Assembly: GCA_963930655.1 (NCBI GenBank)
Contig: OZ005601.1
Coordinates: 8,800,001-8,864,000 of the forward strand
Reading direction: 5' to 3'
Length of the DNA stretch: 64,000 bases
From: Myrica gale
Taxonomy: Eukaryota; Streptophyta; Magnoliopsida; Fagales; Myricaceae
Shown here: in pieces, positions 11,785 to 27,865 of the stretch
How the letters are laid out: every line of letters begins with the position of its first letter
Numbering within the stretch: the first letter of the stretch is position 1
Translations under genes and position numbers: made by a program
The notes under the pieces: generated by a model
Databases searched by the model: none
What the model saw: only the letters and a program-made list of their open reading frames with translations
What the model was told of the DNA's origin: nothing

Positions 11785-12447
11785 ATGGTGTCCGCGACAG
11801 TGAAGCCTGGCAAGGCTGGTTTGGAGGAACCTCAGGAGCAGGTTAACCGCATTAGAATCACCCTCTCCTCAAAGAATGTCAAGAATATTGAGAAAGGTAC
11901 TCCATTTGTCCGCCATTGTTGTTCTGAAATCTAAGCACAGTACAACTCTCTGCCTACTAATTCGAAGATAGCATTTTTAGCTTCTATACTGAGTTCTGTG
12001 AGTTGTCACAGTGTGTGCTGATCTTGTCCGTGGTACCAAGGACAAGAGCTTGAGAGTGAAGGGACCAGTGAGGCTGCCCACTGAAGTTTTGCACATCACT
12101 ACTAGAAAGTCTCCCTGTGGTGAAGGTCTGCTGTAACAGTTGCCCTCCCTCGTCCGTGCATTTTTTTCCGTTTCTCTTTTTTTCGAGGGTTTTGTCTTGA
12201 AAATTCCATTTCATTGCCAGGAACCAACACACGGGATAGGTTTGAACTTCGAGTGCATAAGCGAGTGATCGATCTTCACAGCTCCCGAGGAGGTGAAGCA
12301 GGTTACTTCCATCACTATCGAACCTGGTGTCGAGGTGGAAGTTACAATTGCAGAATGAGATCTCGACGATTGCCAGTAAAATTGTTACTTTCCAATATTT
12401 TTTGTGCAAGAGCCATGTTTGAAAAAAATGCACCTATCTTGCCATAG
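11785..12447 (+). pseudogene. Ribosomal protein S20 (uS10) gene with frameshifted last exon
   Basis: Exons 11785-11896, 12012-12125 and 12221 onward, with GT-AG introns in matching phase, encode a clear cytosolic uS10: [15 protein letters not shown], then [20 protein letters not shown], then GEGTN and RFELRVHKRVIDL. In the last exon, at about 12284-12286, two bases are missing relative to the family (after HSS), so the conserved C-terminal strand ending in EPGVEVEVTIAE lies in another frame (stop 12356-12358). As written the frame runs on to 12447, giving 150 residues with a foreign tail. The Trp normally after TNT is Arg here. Splice sites are intact, so this is either a recent pseudogene of a multicopy family or a sequencing error. 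Confidence 0.8.
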
Positions 12448-14712
12448 AGTTCTTACTTGCATATTGTCGCATGATAGATTTAAGAAGGGTTAATTTTCCG
12501 AGCTTTGTTATCTTTTTGGGGGTAAGAAATGTCCAGCTCTTGTTCATTCTGCATTGATCAACGAGTCTATTTATCAAGCGTCTCTTGGTTGTTATTGAGG
12601 GTCGATTATTGTTAGCAATTTTAGGGAGTTTTGAGAATAATTTGGCCAAGGACGTCCATGATGTTTTCGGTGATTAGTCCTCTTCATCAACAAAACCATG
12701 ATTAACTATACGAAAATGAAGAGATTTCAAAGTGGCCACTGATGAGAGGATCTCATGTTTTCGAACGTGTGATGACTAAGGTCCATAAGAAATAGCTTCT
12801 CATTTTCCAGTAGCATGGAAGAAATTGCTAAATTGCAGTTTGAGCACATTGCAATTAGCGTTCTCAACCAAGAGTAGAGGACAATGACCACCGTCATTAA
12901 TTTGACATCATGCTATACAGAGCCAAATTACCTGATTTGTCAGATTTCTAGCTCTAAGCATACTCATAACTTATGCTAATTCAATAGAATGTACAAGGGA
13001 GCTTCGACATGCAAAGCTTAGCCATGATTAAACCTAGTGAATGTGGAAATATTAGGAAGGGGAAAGGAATTACCTAGCGATTAAATGGCATAAACAATCT
13101 CGAAGTGGCAAATATGCTAGACACAAGTAAATATCACGCTCACGAGAACAGATACCAAATCAAACTCTTTCCAGTCCCAGACTAGTGGTCTACCTAATAG
13201 GGATAAGCTCGATCATCTTTGCTGGAGAATACTCTGTCAAAGATGAGGAAGCCAGCAGCCCCTTTTATGTTTGTATAGACCTGTGATATTGGAGGAAATG
13301 GTGTAAGAGGGTACATGCATGCAGTCAAGGACGTCCTTCTGAGGAATGCAAGGGTAAAGGAAAATTGCTATCCCAAAAGGAATATGAAACCTCAAGATTT
13401 TACTATTTAGAGACATGATTAATAAGGATGACCCCCAGAGTTTTAAGCCACCTAAAAACTAATAAAATCATGCCTTTTCTGCATTCTCAAACCTCAATGC
13501 ACCTTCAAATTGACCATTGAGATTATTTTTTGAAGGTCTGGAGACTCCACCTAACAACTACCAAAAATCTCTATGCTGTGCAGTTCAGAGTTCACTAAAA
13601 GGTCTAGATTCAAACAGAGTAACTGCTCTTCGCAGGTAACTGGTTATAATACCAGTTTATGCTGACCATGGAACTCACCTTTGGCACGAAATTTCGATAC
13701 CCTATTTAGAGACCAACTCCTCCGGGCACTTGGTCATGTATACCAATTTATGCTATCTATGGAACTTACCAATTTTGGCAACTGACCAAATTGTACAAGA
13801 TACTGTTTTGGCAACTGCCTAATGCTTATCAAATGGAGAAACAGGTATTACATTGAAACTGCACCAAAATTAGAATTCCTATTTGAGAAAAGTAATGGGG
13901 CCAAAATACCAGATACTCCATGGCTTAGAACAGCAAGCAGCACTCGAGCTCAAAATAAACCATCTGTAGTTACTGTCCTACAATGTCCAAACTTAGGAGA
14001 TAGTAACAGTTCCAGCCACAGCCATACAAAATAATATTACCCTCCATTCCTAAAACACTTCGCCTCTAGCCTGAGTTCTTCGCAATCAAATAACCATTCT
14101 GTTCCCAAAGAACAAAAAACATTCTGTTGGGTCACATATACAAGGAAGTGCTCTACAAAATACAACACAAAGCAATGTGGTGGGGATACTTGCAGCTAAG
14201 TGTACACATCAAAAGTACACAGCAAAATACAGTTGGCCATCAAACATTAGCACATAAAGATGTAGGGAACTAATTTATGGACCTCATTAATGTAATAAGC
14301 CGTACATATTAATTATCCATTACATAAAAGTCAAACATAGTTCAATTGAGTAAGTTACAAAACAGAAAAACCAAACTATCGTGTGAATTTTTATTGGATT
14401 GCATAACAATGATACATGTCCACCAATCAGCATATGGTCTCTCGTCCTGAGATCTACAAGGCCGAAGCTACAACAATTACATTCCAGAAAAACAAAAAGA
14501 TGGTTCTGGTTTCTTTGATACAGCTTAGGAATGCCAGCAAAGAATGTCCACCAACCACAAAATTTCTCCGATGCAGGAACAAGGTTCCGCATTATATGAC
14601 ATCATTAAGATAGAGAAGCTAATCATGCAACGACTTAGAAAAGTTAAAAACAATCATAAGAATCATAATGAACGGAATTCTAAGGCTGCTACCAAGCAAT
14701 GAAAAGAATTTA
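12448..14712. other. Intergenic, no gene recognised
   Basis: About 2.3 kb between the RPS20 copy and GAE1. Short open frames on both strands have no recognisable domains. The last few hundred bases before 14713 probably include the GAE1 3' UTR. No clear repeat structure was found by eye. Confidence 0.6.
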
Positions 14713-16011
14713 TCACCCAGTGGCCTTCTTCCCACCAGAATAGTAACTGAGATACCATCTCACAAACTTCTTCAAACCTGTCTGCAGATCTGTCGTGGGC
14801 TTATAACCAAGTTCCCTCTGAGCCGAGCTGATATTGGCGTGGGTAAACTGAACATCCCCATTTCGTGGCAACTTCATAATTTGTCTCTTGGCTTTCACCT
14901 TCAAAAGTTTCTCCAAAATGCTCACAAGATCTGAAACCGGCACAGGCGAAGTATTCCCCAAATTGAAAACCCGCAATTGAGCTGGGCCTCTCTTTTTCCC
15001 ACCACTCCCAGTGCTCTTCTCGGCGGTATCCAATGCCGCCAAGCACCCCTTTACAATGTCATCAATGTAGGTAAAGTCTCTAGCAACCGTGCCGTGATTG
15101 GACGCTTCAAAGATCGGAATCGACTTTCCCTTCAATATATCCCTCGTGAAAAAGAAATATGCCATATCGGGTCGCCCCCACGGACCATAAACCGTGAAAA
15201 ATCTCAACCCAGTAAGCGAAAGACCATATATGTGATTATAAGTATGTGCAATTTCTTCACCAGCCTTCTTAGTAGCCGCGTAAAGGCTAGCAGGCTGGTC
15301 CGTCCGGTCTCTTTCCGAAAACGGTACCTTAGTATTAAGTCCATAAACCGAACTGGACGATGCCCACACGATTGCGGGTTGTGGGTTTGCGGACTTACAA
15401 ACCTCTAACAGACTAACAAGACCAGCAATATTACTATGCACGTAAGCGCTAGGATTTTCCATGGCATACCTCACTCCAGCTTGGGCAGCCAAATGCATCA
15501 CATGCGTAAATGCCACAACCTCGAAAAGCTTCCTCAATAGCGTGGAATCATTGATGTCCCCTTCAACAATGAACACGCCAGTGCGTTCCAAAAGCCCTTG
15601 GCGAGCTCGTTTCAATGAGGTATCGTAGTAGTCATTGAAATTGTCGAGCCCGAGAATGCCGTCTCCCCGGCGCTTTAGAGCCGCGGAGACATGGGTTCCA
15701 ACAAACCCGGCAGCTCCCGTGACGAGCACCGATATACCATTTCGGGAGCGAACTCGAGCAGATGAGCGGACCCTTTTTTCCCAGTCGGGTCCGCCCCAGT
15801 TGTAGGTACGGAGAGAGCGGCGAGAGAGATCAGACTGTAGAGGTGAAGAAGATGGGGATCGGAAGAAGAAGAGCAAGATCAAGCACAGGAACACAAAGGA
15901 CCATAAAGTTAGCTTCGCGAGCGAGGAATGCCAGCGGAGTTTGTGAATGTAGGGGGACTTGTCCATCTTGAATTTGCCCGGAGTTGAAGGAATGTTGTCG
16001 AGGTGGGACAT
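14713..16011 (-). CDS. GAE1: UDP-glucuronate 4-epimerase, GAE1 type
   Basis: A single uninterrupted frame of 432 residues, the usual length and intronless structure of plant GAE genes. The enzyme interconverts UDP-glucuronate and UDP-galacturonate in the Golgi, supplying galacturonic acid for pectin. A short cytosolic N-terminus (MSHLDNIPSTPGKFK) matches the GAE1 branch, followed by a transmembrane anchor at about residues 33-50. The NAD-binding Rossmann motif GAAGFVG is at 99-105, HLAAQAGVRYA at about 173-183, and the catalytic Y244-x3-K248 lies in SLYAATKK with the upstream Ser cluster WASSSSVYG. The end, ELGYKPTTDLQTGLKKFVRWY, is typical. No defects seen. Assignment to the family is certain; GAE1 versus close paralogues rests on the N-terminus. 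Confidence 0.96.
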   Translation of the reverse strand: MSHLDNIPSTPGKFKMDKSPYIHKLRWHSSLAKLTLWSFVFLCLILLFFFRSPSSSPLQSDLSRRSLRTYNWGGPDWEKRVRSSARVRSRNGISVLVTGAAGFVGTHVSAALKRRGDGILGLDNFNDYYDTSLKRARQGLLERTGVFIVEGDINDSTLLRKLFEVVAFTHVMHLAAQAGVRYAMENPSAYVHSNIAGLVSLLEVCKSANPQPAIVWASSSSVYGLNTKVPFSERDRTDQPASLYAATKKAGEEIAHTYNHIYGLSLTGLRFFTVYGPWGRPDMAYFFFTRDILKGKSIPIFEASNHGTVARDFTYIDDIVKGCLAALDTAEKSTGSGGKKRGPAQLRVFNLGNTSPVPVSDLVSILEKLLKVKAKRQIMKLPRNGDVQFTHANISSAQRELGYKPTTDLQTGLKKFVRWYLSYYSGGKKATG

Positions 16012-18029
16012 CGGCTTCAGCTGGGACGACTCCTCGAGAAAATGTGGGAAAATGTGGGTCTCGGAGGAGAACCCAGAGTTGCAATTTGGTGGGTTTTCGT
16101 GAAACGAGGCCTCGGAGGATTTCGGATTTGTGGTGTGGTGGGGGTGGAATGGGTTAGGGTTTGAGGAAGAATTACTGTTGTCAAATAAAGAAAGTGAGGG
16201 GGAAAATAAGTTTTGGTTTGGTTGGTGTTGGTCTTCCTTTTAGCTCATTTTTTGTGTATTGGGGGAATCTTTCTGGTTTCTTGGAGGGATGGGTTGCTGT
16301 TAACGCTGGTGGTGCAGTGATGTTTCTTTTGGTGCCTGTTCTATTGAGAAAGGTTCAAAATTTGACAACAGAGTACTAAGGATTAAGGAAATCTTAATAA
16401 CTACTCGTTTATCTAGTTACGATCTACATAGCTTTCGTTTGATTGGTCGGGAGGCGTTGAAACTGGGGCCTCCGAATACATATACCCTCTATTCAAGGAA
16501 ATTTTGTAGGGAAGTTATTCGTTTAGGGTGGAGCAATACAGTTGGAATTTGTGAGATGTGGTGGTGGGATTTGAAGGACCGGGAATGACTAAGATTCTGA
16601 GGCTAATATATGAAAGGGAGCATTCTCTGGTTCTCCCCCCATTGCAACATGTGAAAGACTCTTGGGGGATTTGGGACTATCAATTTGATTCAGATTTATG
16701 GTGATCGTGATTAGAGCATGTGTGCTGCTCCTTCCTAGAGTAAATCCTGCATCAATTAATAACTAAAACATGATTTTACTTGCTCTTGAATCATTATGCA
16801 TCTAAAGCTGTGATAGGTGTTTATAATCTCATTTATTTCTCGTTTTAAGATCAAGATATACTGCAATTTTCTGTTATTACAATTGAGAGAGATAAACTAT
16901 TATAGGGCATGTGTTAATGTATACTTATTGTGTATTTCTCTTTTTATATTACATGGTGTAATTCAAAGAATTATAGAGGATCATAATATATTATTTTATT
17001 ATAATCTTCTTAGTAAAGAAATTCAATTACATAGTAGTTTTTTTGTTGGTCCTGAGGTAGTGAGGTCTATATATAGAGTTTCCGGTAGTAAGTGGACCTA
17101 ACTAAAATCATGTTGGGAAGATAACACAATTTAATCAAGCAACTTATCTCTGTTACGATTCTTTGAACACTATATTATTATAAACACAGTAGTTGGTGCT
17201 AGTTTTCTTTTACCCTTGTATTTTCACTTTTTGGGTCTTCCCTTTTTGTTTTTTTCTTTCGTGGGGGTCATCCCATCTTGTTTGATTGAGTGTTGGTGGC
17301 GAGTACGAGAGAGAGAGAGAGTGAGGTGGGAGTTATTGCTGTGGGAGGCAACCTCATGTGAGGGACAGAGAAAGACAGGAATATTCGCATTTAGAAGTGT
17401 AAAATAAACTTTGGCCGAAAGCAACAAAGGGAAGCAAAGTACCATGTGGGTTGGTGTACGTTTAGATTATCCTGAGAATCACAGGCCCCAAACAAAGTTT
17501 TCTTCTCATGAAAGCTTTACTTGACTCAAAACGAAGGAGGAGTAATGCCGAAGAAACCAAAAGCGAAGTGTGTGCTATGGATAATTTGGGGAGTATGGGA
17601 TCCGTCCCACATTCCCTACCATATGAACATCATTAATGAACACCGCTAGTCCAGCGAAAAGATATACCTAAACTGAGATCAGGGTGACACTGACCATGTC
17701 AACGCCAAGGACTTGGCGCAAGGATGATAGCTTATTTGCTTCCTTCATATTTTGACTGGTTGGTTCATAGTTTGATTTGGAAATGTACTTTCCTCGTGGG
17801 TTCTTAGCAAATCTAGAAGCTCATATGAGAGGAAAATGCAGAGACATGTAATACAGCATGCCAATCGAATTTTCCTACCCTTTTCTTCGATCCAAATTCC
17901 TAGTTGTACTTTGAACTCATTCTTACAGTCTAATTGATGAATGAACGAGTTTTTCTAGGGAAACAAACAAAGAATAATAAGTAAATCTATCCACAACTAT
18001 TGTCGTCCCGGACCCATGTGCAACTTGAG
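16012..18029. other. Intergenic and GAE1 upstream region
   Basis: About 200 bp directly above the GAE1 start codon probably form its 5' UTR and promoter (read on the minus strand). Beyond that no coding signal is recognised. The segment around 16930-17000 has the word attacatggtgtaattc, which recurs in the repeat-rich stretch at 19380-20050. Confidence 0.55.
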
Positions 18030-18038
18030 TAAAATAAA

Positions 18039-18887
18039 GGCTTAATTACCTTACAGATCTCTTTGGTATCCGACTTTTACAAAATAGTCTTTGTGGTATG
18101 ACTTTCAACAAAATGGTCCTTGTGGTATAGTTTTGAGACAAATTAGTCCCTGTGATATGACTTTCAACAAAATAGTCCCTGTGATATAGTTTTGAGATAT
18201 ATTAGTCCCTCCGTCCAACTGTCGTTAGCCACTTAACTAGAGAGTGTTGTATATATCATTTTTCATTCACGCGTTGACACATCAGCAGCTGTCCTGGATT
18301 GAACCAATCAAGTCTGAGGTCTCTGTGGTATCCGACTTTTACAAAATAGTCTCTGTGGTATGACTTTCGACAAAATGGTCCTTGTGGTATAGTTTTGAGA
18401 CAAATTAGTCCATGTGGTATGACTTTCAACAAAATAGTCCATGTGGTATAGTTTTGAGACAAATTAGTCTCTCCGTCCAACTGTCATTACCCACTTAACT
18501 AGAGAGTGTTGTATATGTCACTTTTCATTCACGCGTTGACACGTCAGCAACCGTCCTGGATTGAACCAATCAAGTCTGAGGTTGAGACTCATACTAATTC
18601 TACGAGCTAAAAGAAGTATATCACTCGTGATTTGGATACTAATGTTAAAAAACACGTGTCAGCGCGTGAATGACGCTGACGTGGTATGTACAACACTCTC
18701 CCGACAGTTAAACAGAGAGACTAATTTGTCTCAAAACTATACCACATGTACTATTTTGTTGAAAGTCATACCACAGAGACTAATTTGTTTCAAAACTATA
18801 CCACAATGACCATTTTGTTGAAAGTCATACTACAGAGACTATTTTGTAAAAGTCGGATACCACGGGGACCTGTAAGATAATTAAGCC
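18039..18887. mobile_element. Mutator-type inverted-repeat element, copy 1 (849 bp)
   Basis: The ends are ggcttaattaccttacag and its complement ctgtaagataattaagcc, and the arms remain complementary for a few hundred bases, built from repeated units such as actattttgtaaaagtcgga. A perfect 9-bp direct repeat, taaaataaa, flanks it (18030-18038 and 18888-18896); 9 bp is the Mutator (MULE) signature. No transposase is present, so it is non-autonomous. The left arm contains an internal tandem duplication (about 18039-18310 recurring at about 18311-18590), explaining why it is 321 bp longer than the copy at 22971-23498. Confidence 0.88.
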
Positions 18888-18896
18888 TAAAATAAA

Positions 18897-19486
18897 CAGA
18901 AGAAAACATATCCTCGTGTTCCCCGGTTTAATAATCTGGCATCATGTACAAGGCCTCGAGAGTCCTGTAAGTTCTACCTGTACAGAGGAATTTACAAATC
19001 TGTGTAAATCATAGATAACGGAAAAGGCATGTCACTTGCCATATCAATTATCACGTTCAGTCTCGGTAAACTACTAAAACGAAAGATCCACGATGTTCAT
19101 TAAAAGCCTTAAGACGCGTTGGAGATTCTGGTGTGGGCTAAACTTAGCCTTTCCATAAATAGATGTTGAAATTAGAGCTCCGGTTAGTTTACTCACGAGG
19201 ATTGAGCAGAGACAAATTCAACTATATGCCATGTGGATATCACGTGGACCTTCAATTACCAACTCTTTTTTCTCTTTTTAGGGTTGAACCCATTATTTGT
19301 GACGGACCTTGACTTTTTGCCTTATATTTCCGTGGGATTTGCTCGAGCTCTACCCTACGTGTACGAATTGCACCAAGCAACAAGTGGATTATATTGTAGT
19401 TTCTTACTGCACCATTTGGTACACCATGTAACAAAGTGATTTTTATTGTAGGGTTTTTACCGTACCATGCAATTTAGAGAGATATA
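18897..19486. other. Intergenic, partly repetitive
   Basis: No gene is recognised. From about 19380 the sequence carries diverged copies of ctgcaccatttggt/accatgcaattt and related palindromic words that continue to about 20050. Confidence 0.5.
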
Positions 19487-20050
19487 AACACAACAGGTGA
19501 ATCGTTTTTTTTTATAAGTAAGCCAATTTTATTAAACACTAAGGAAAACAAGGAACAACGGAGTCGCCAGTACAAGAGAATGTACTGAGGAAAAAAAAAA
19601 AGAGACACCAGCCCACACGAAACTCCCGCCCCACAAGAAACTCCCGCCCACACGCCAACAAGAAAAACAAAAGCACCCCCAACACAACAGGTGAATTGTG
19701 AATTCCATTGTAGAGTTTTTAATACTCAAAATTTTTATAGGCAACATTTTAGAATTCACATATTGTGTCTATCTTTCTTCAAATTACATGGTGTAATTCG
19801 AATAAGAAATTACAGAAGATCTTAATCCATAATAGAGAAGTGAATCTCATTGGAGAGTTCTTATTGCACCATGCAATTTAAAGAGAGATAGATAAGGTGG
19901 ATTCTATTGTAGAATTCTTACTGCTTGAAATTTACATGGATAACATTAAATAGTGTAGAATCCACCTATTGTGTTTATCTCTCTTCAAATTACATAGTAC
20001 AATTCAAATAGAAAATTAAAAAATATCCTAATTTATAATAAAGAAGTTAG
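19380..20050. repeat. Diverged inverted-repeat cluster
   Basis: Several related segments recur in both orientations: attacatggtgtaattcgaat (about 19786), accatgcaatttaaagagag (about 19871), and ccacctattgtgtttatctc (about 19966), together with complements. They look like overlapping remnants of one or more MITEs, interrupted by the retroposed fragment at 19503-19680. Boundaries are not clear. Confidence 0.5.
19503..19680 (-). mobile_element. Short retroposed fragment (LINE or SINE 3' end) with 16-bp target duplication
   Basis: A 178-bp insert begins on the + strand with a T-run, that is, a poly-A tail on the minus strand, preceded there by attggcttacttata, like plant L1 3' ends. It is flanked by a perfect 16-bp direct repeat aacacaacaggtgaat (19487-19502 and 19681-19696). 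Direct repeats of this size plus an A-tail indicate target-primed reverse transcription. Strongly 5'-truncated; the source family is not determined. Confidence 0.75.
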
Positions 20051-20431
20051 GGTCAATTATTCAAAAATAAAAAAACAAGGGGAGCCAGTGACAGAGGGAA
20101 ACAGCTTATTGGAGGGGATCTGAGGCTGATATAGCTGTTCCGAAGCAACATAGGTTCTGGCACTGACGCTAGATCGATGGCCCCTGTTTGTTCTCTCGCC
20201 CTAAACGAAAAGAAGAATTCTACGAAGTTTTGCCAAAGCTAATGCGAGACTGCATTAAGTAGACAATAATCTTACATTCTAACACACACCAGGCAGGTTC
20301 TTTACCCAAATCCATAGTATAAAAAAGCTCAACTTGCAATTACAAATCACTCAAAGATTACATGACAATATACTTCTTCGCAGCGAAGGCCATTTTTTTC
20401 TTCCTTCTAAGCTTCAACTTCAAGGAGCTGT
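20051..20431. other. EPSPS downstream region, including its 3' UTR
   Basis: No separate gene recognised. The part nearest 20431 is likely the 3' UTR of the minus-strand EPSPS gene. Confidence 0.5.
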
Positions 20432-25302
<4,871 letters not shown>

Positions 25303-25679
25303 TTCTCCTTCTCTCTCTCTCTTCCTAGTACTCTCTACCTTACTCCAATGGTTTTCCTGGGAATTGAAAAGGCTGGGGGCTTTTGTTGGCAACGGTTGTT
25401 AAATTGACCCACTCCGAGTGGAGGGTTTACCAACCAACTCCGCTACTAGGAGCTTATAGAGAAGGAAAAAAAAACACTTGCACTAGGAAAATTGGAAGAA
25501 AAATGTTGTTGACAATATGAAAGTTTCCTGTTTTATTTTGAAAAAAAAAAAGTTTTCCTGTTTTTCGCTGTAAGAGTGATTTTTAATAAATATTATAATA
25601 ATAAAAAATTATATAATTAATTTTTATTATAAAACTCACATATTTGACGCCAAATTATTAGGCTTAAACAAGACTATGG
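25303..25679. other. EPSPS upstream region
   Basis: The first 100 bp upstream of the EPSPS start (minus strand) are a pyrimidine/purine-skewed leader with a (TC)n run, then AT-rich DNA. Promoter elements cannot be assigned with confidence. Confidence 0.5.
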
Positions 25680-25873
25680 CTGCGTTTGCATGTAAAAATT
25701 TTTCCAAAATTTTATCTCTCTCCTAATAAAATACTTTAATATAATCTCTCTCTCTTCCATAAAAAATATAAAAAATTACAAAAACTATAAACTATTACCT
25801 CTTTCTTCACTTTTTCACTAAACCCAATACCAACACTAAATCCAATACCAAAAATTTTACCACACAAACCCAC
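25680..25873 (-). mobile_element. MITE, family A copy 3
   Basis: The ends gctgcgtttgcatgtaaaaa and ttaccacacaaacccacc are inverted relatives of the ends of the copies at 11055 and 36584. The interior shares cactttttcactaaaccca in antisense. A possible 5-bp flanking repeat is ctatg. More diverged than the other two copies. Confidence 0.65.
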
Positions 25874-26110
25874 CCTATGTGAGGTGGTTGTCTTGTGTTG
25901 TGTTTCTCTGTTTTTGGGCTTGGTGATGGATCATGACTATATTATTCTTTATTTAGTTGCAGAAAGATTAATGGGTTGTTGGGAAAATGCACCGGAACTA
26001 CACTCACTCTCTCGCACCAACCCCAATGGGGCCCAATTTGCAAGAAAATGACTAATGATGGCCAACAAAACAGCCCCCAACCAAAGAAAGGGAGGTAGAA
26101 AGTCGTATTC

Positions 26111-26289
26111 TATTTGCCAACTGAAAATTTTCAAAATTTTATATGTTTCAAAATTTTCATTAACCAAATGTAAAAGTAGGATAAAATTTTTCACAAGTAT
26201 TAAAATTTTCATAAATTCCCATAAAAATCTAATATTCCTAAATTTTCACTCCAAATCTAAAATTTTCTAAAATATTCAGTTGACAAATA
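26111..26289. mobile_element. MITE, AT-rich, with about 30-bp inverted ends
   Basis: The left end tatttgccaactgaaaattt and the right end aaatattcagttgacaaata are inverted repeats. The 179-bp interior is almost pure A/T with aaaattt words. No flanking duplication could be fixed. It resembles, but is not clearly the same as, family B. Confidence 0.6.
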
Positions 26290-26851
26290 TGAAGTAAGAA
26301 TAAAGATATGTGGATAAGCTTATTCACGAAGAGGGTGGTGGACACTACTGTTCTGGTTGGAGGAACATCAGGATCGTGGTCACAATCAAAATTTGTAATT
26401 AATTTTTTTTATAAACATTGAGTCATCAATTGTCTAGGATAATTAAATATGTAGTAACATGGGATTTATGCATAATGAGGACTCATCTGTCTTTTTTTCC
26501 TTTTACGTTGATTATGTCACCTAACAGAAGAATCAAAATCCCATTTGTTGGATATCGAAACCACTCTCTTTAGGAGGATTTGAATTTGGGCCTTCAAGTC
26601 CAAACAGAAAATGGTGTCATAATCCTTTTGATCATATTGGACATGTGATGATGGGCTTTTCATGTGGGTCACAACAGGAAGTGCTGAGAAAAGCACTAAA
26701 GACTGAACAAAAATTCAGTTCAGCCCAAGCCCACTTCAGGTACGAATCCTCCTCTCTCTAACCCCATGTGCTGAAGCCCAAGTTTTCATTCATCCGGTTC
26801 AACCAGGCCTATCACGCGTCTTCTCCAACCCCGCGATCACATGGTTCTGAA

Positions 26852-27656
26852 TAGGGGTAAAAACCGACCCCTTAGTTCGGTTTTGGCCCCTCGCCGAGAG
26901 CCGAACTGAGGTGGTCAGTGTCTACAAAATTTAGACCGACAATCGAACCAAAGCCTTTCAAGACCGATAGGACTAATCTTGATTCGGTTTCGGTCGATTT
27001 TTGACAAATGGTTCAAACCAAAAATTGATTCAACAAAAAAAAAACGAAATCAACTATGAGAAACCCAAATTGCCCAAATTGCAACCAATCACCACCACCA
27101 ACAACTCAAAATGCAGCAGATCAAGAGAGAGAGGGCGACGTAGCTTGACCTCCAAAAGACAAAGAAAGGGCCAGGAGTGAGAGAGAGAGAGAGAGATAAA
27201 GAGGTGAGCTGCGGAGAGACGACTAGGGTTTTGAGAAAGGGGGTGCAGTGGCGGACTAGAGAGGGGGGTGTCAAGGGAAACTGCATGTTACGTAAAAGGG
27301 GGGTAAGGGGGTGGGGGAGAGAGAGACACGACGTCGCCGAGGGGGTGAGCTGCAGCTAGGGTTTTGAGAGGGGGAGTGGGGACTTCTGAGCACCTGCAAT
27401 TTATGTAAAAGGGTGGGAGACGACTTGGTCTCCCTCCAACTTTATATATAAAAAATAATAAAATATAGAAGTCCCAAAATACCACTCGGTTCGATTCGGC
27501 CCACGGTCTTAGGCACCCAGGATCGTGGGCTAAACCGACCCACTTGGTTCTCTAATTATTTGGGCCGACAGTCGAAACGATGGTGGCCCAAAACCGGCCA
27601 GCCCAGTTGATTCGGGCCGATTTGGGTCGGTTCCGGCCCAAATTTGTTCAGCGTTA
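26852..27656. mobile_element. Non-autonomous hAT-type element (805 bp)
   Basis: The left end is taggggtaaaaaccgacc, a typical hAT start. The element is bounded by a perfect 8-bp direct repeat gttctgaa (26844-26851 and 27657-27664), the hAT target-duplication size. Subterminal regions are rich in cggttcggttttgg/cggccca words in both orientations. The interior (about 27190-27430) contains an imperfect tandem duplication of about 145 bp with ctagggttttgagag. No transposase. It ends about 210 bp before the ATG of the small gene at 27866. Confidence 0.75.
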
Positions 27657-27865
27657 GTTCTGAATTCCCCTTCCCTCGTTAGGTTTTGCTCTCTGTTTCT
27701 CAAACAATAGTCTCTTGCCAAACTGCACGGTTGTCACCAAACCCTATACCTCCCACTCAATCACCGCCGTCCTTTAATCCAAGAACCCATCTCTTATATT
27801 TTCCTCACTACCCCAACACCATCATCGTCCCCCATCAGAGCCTCCTCGCAATCACCATCGTCTTC

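Noticed and set aside
14801-16084. Several open frames overlapping GAE1 on both strands
   Set aside because: They are shadows of the long conserved GAE1 frame and show no domain of their own.
18561-18809. An 82-residue frame nearly identical to one at 22978-23217
   Set aside because: The similarity is due to the shared Mutator-type element; the product is low in information and has no transposase features.
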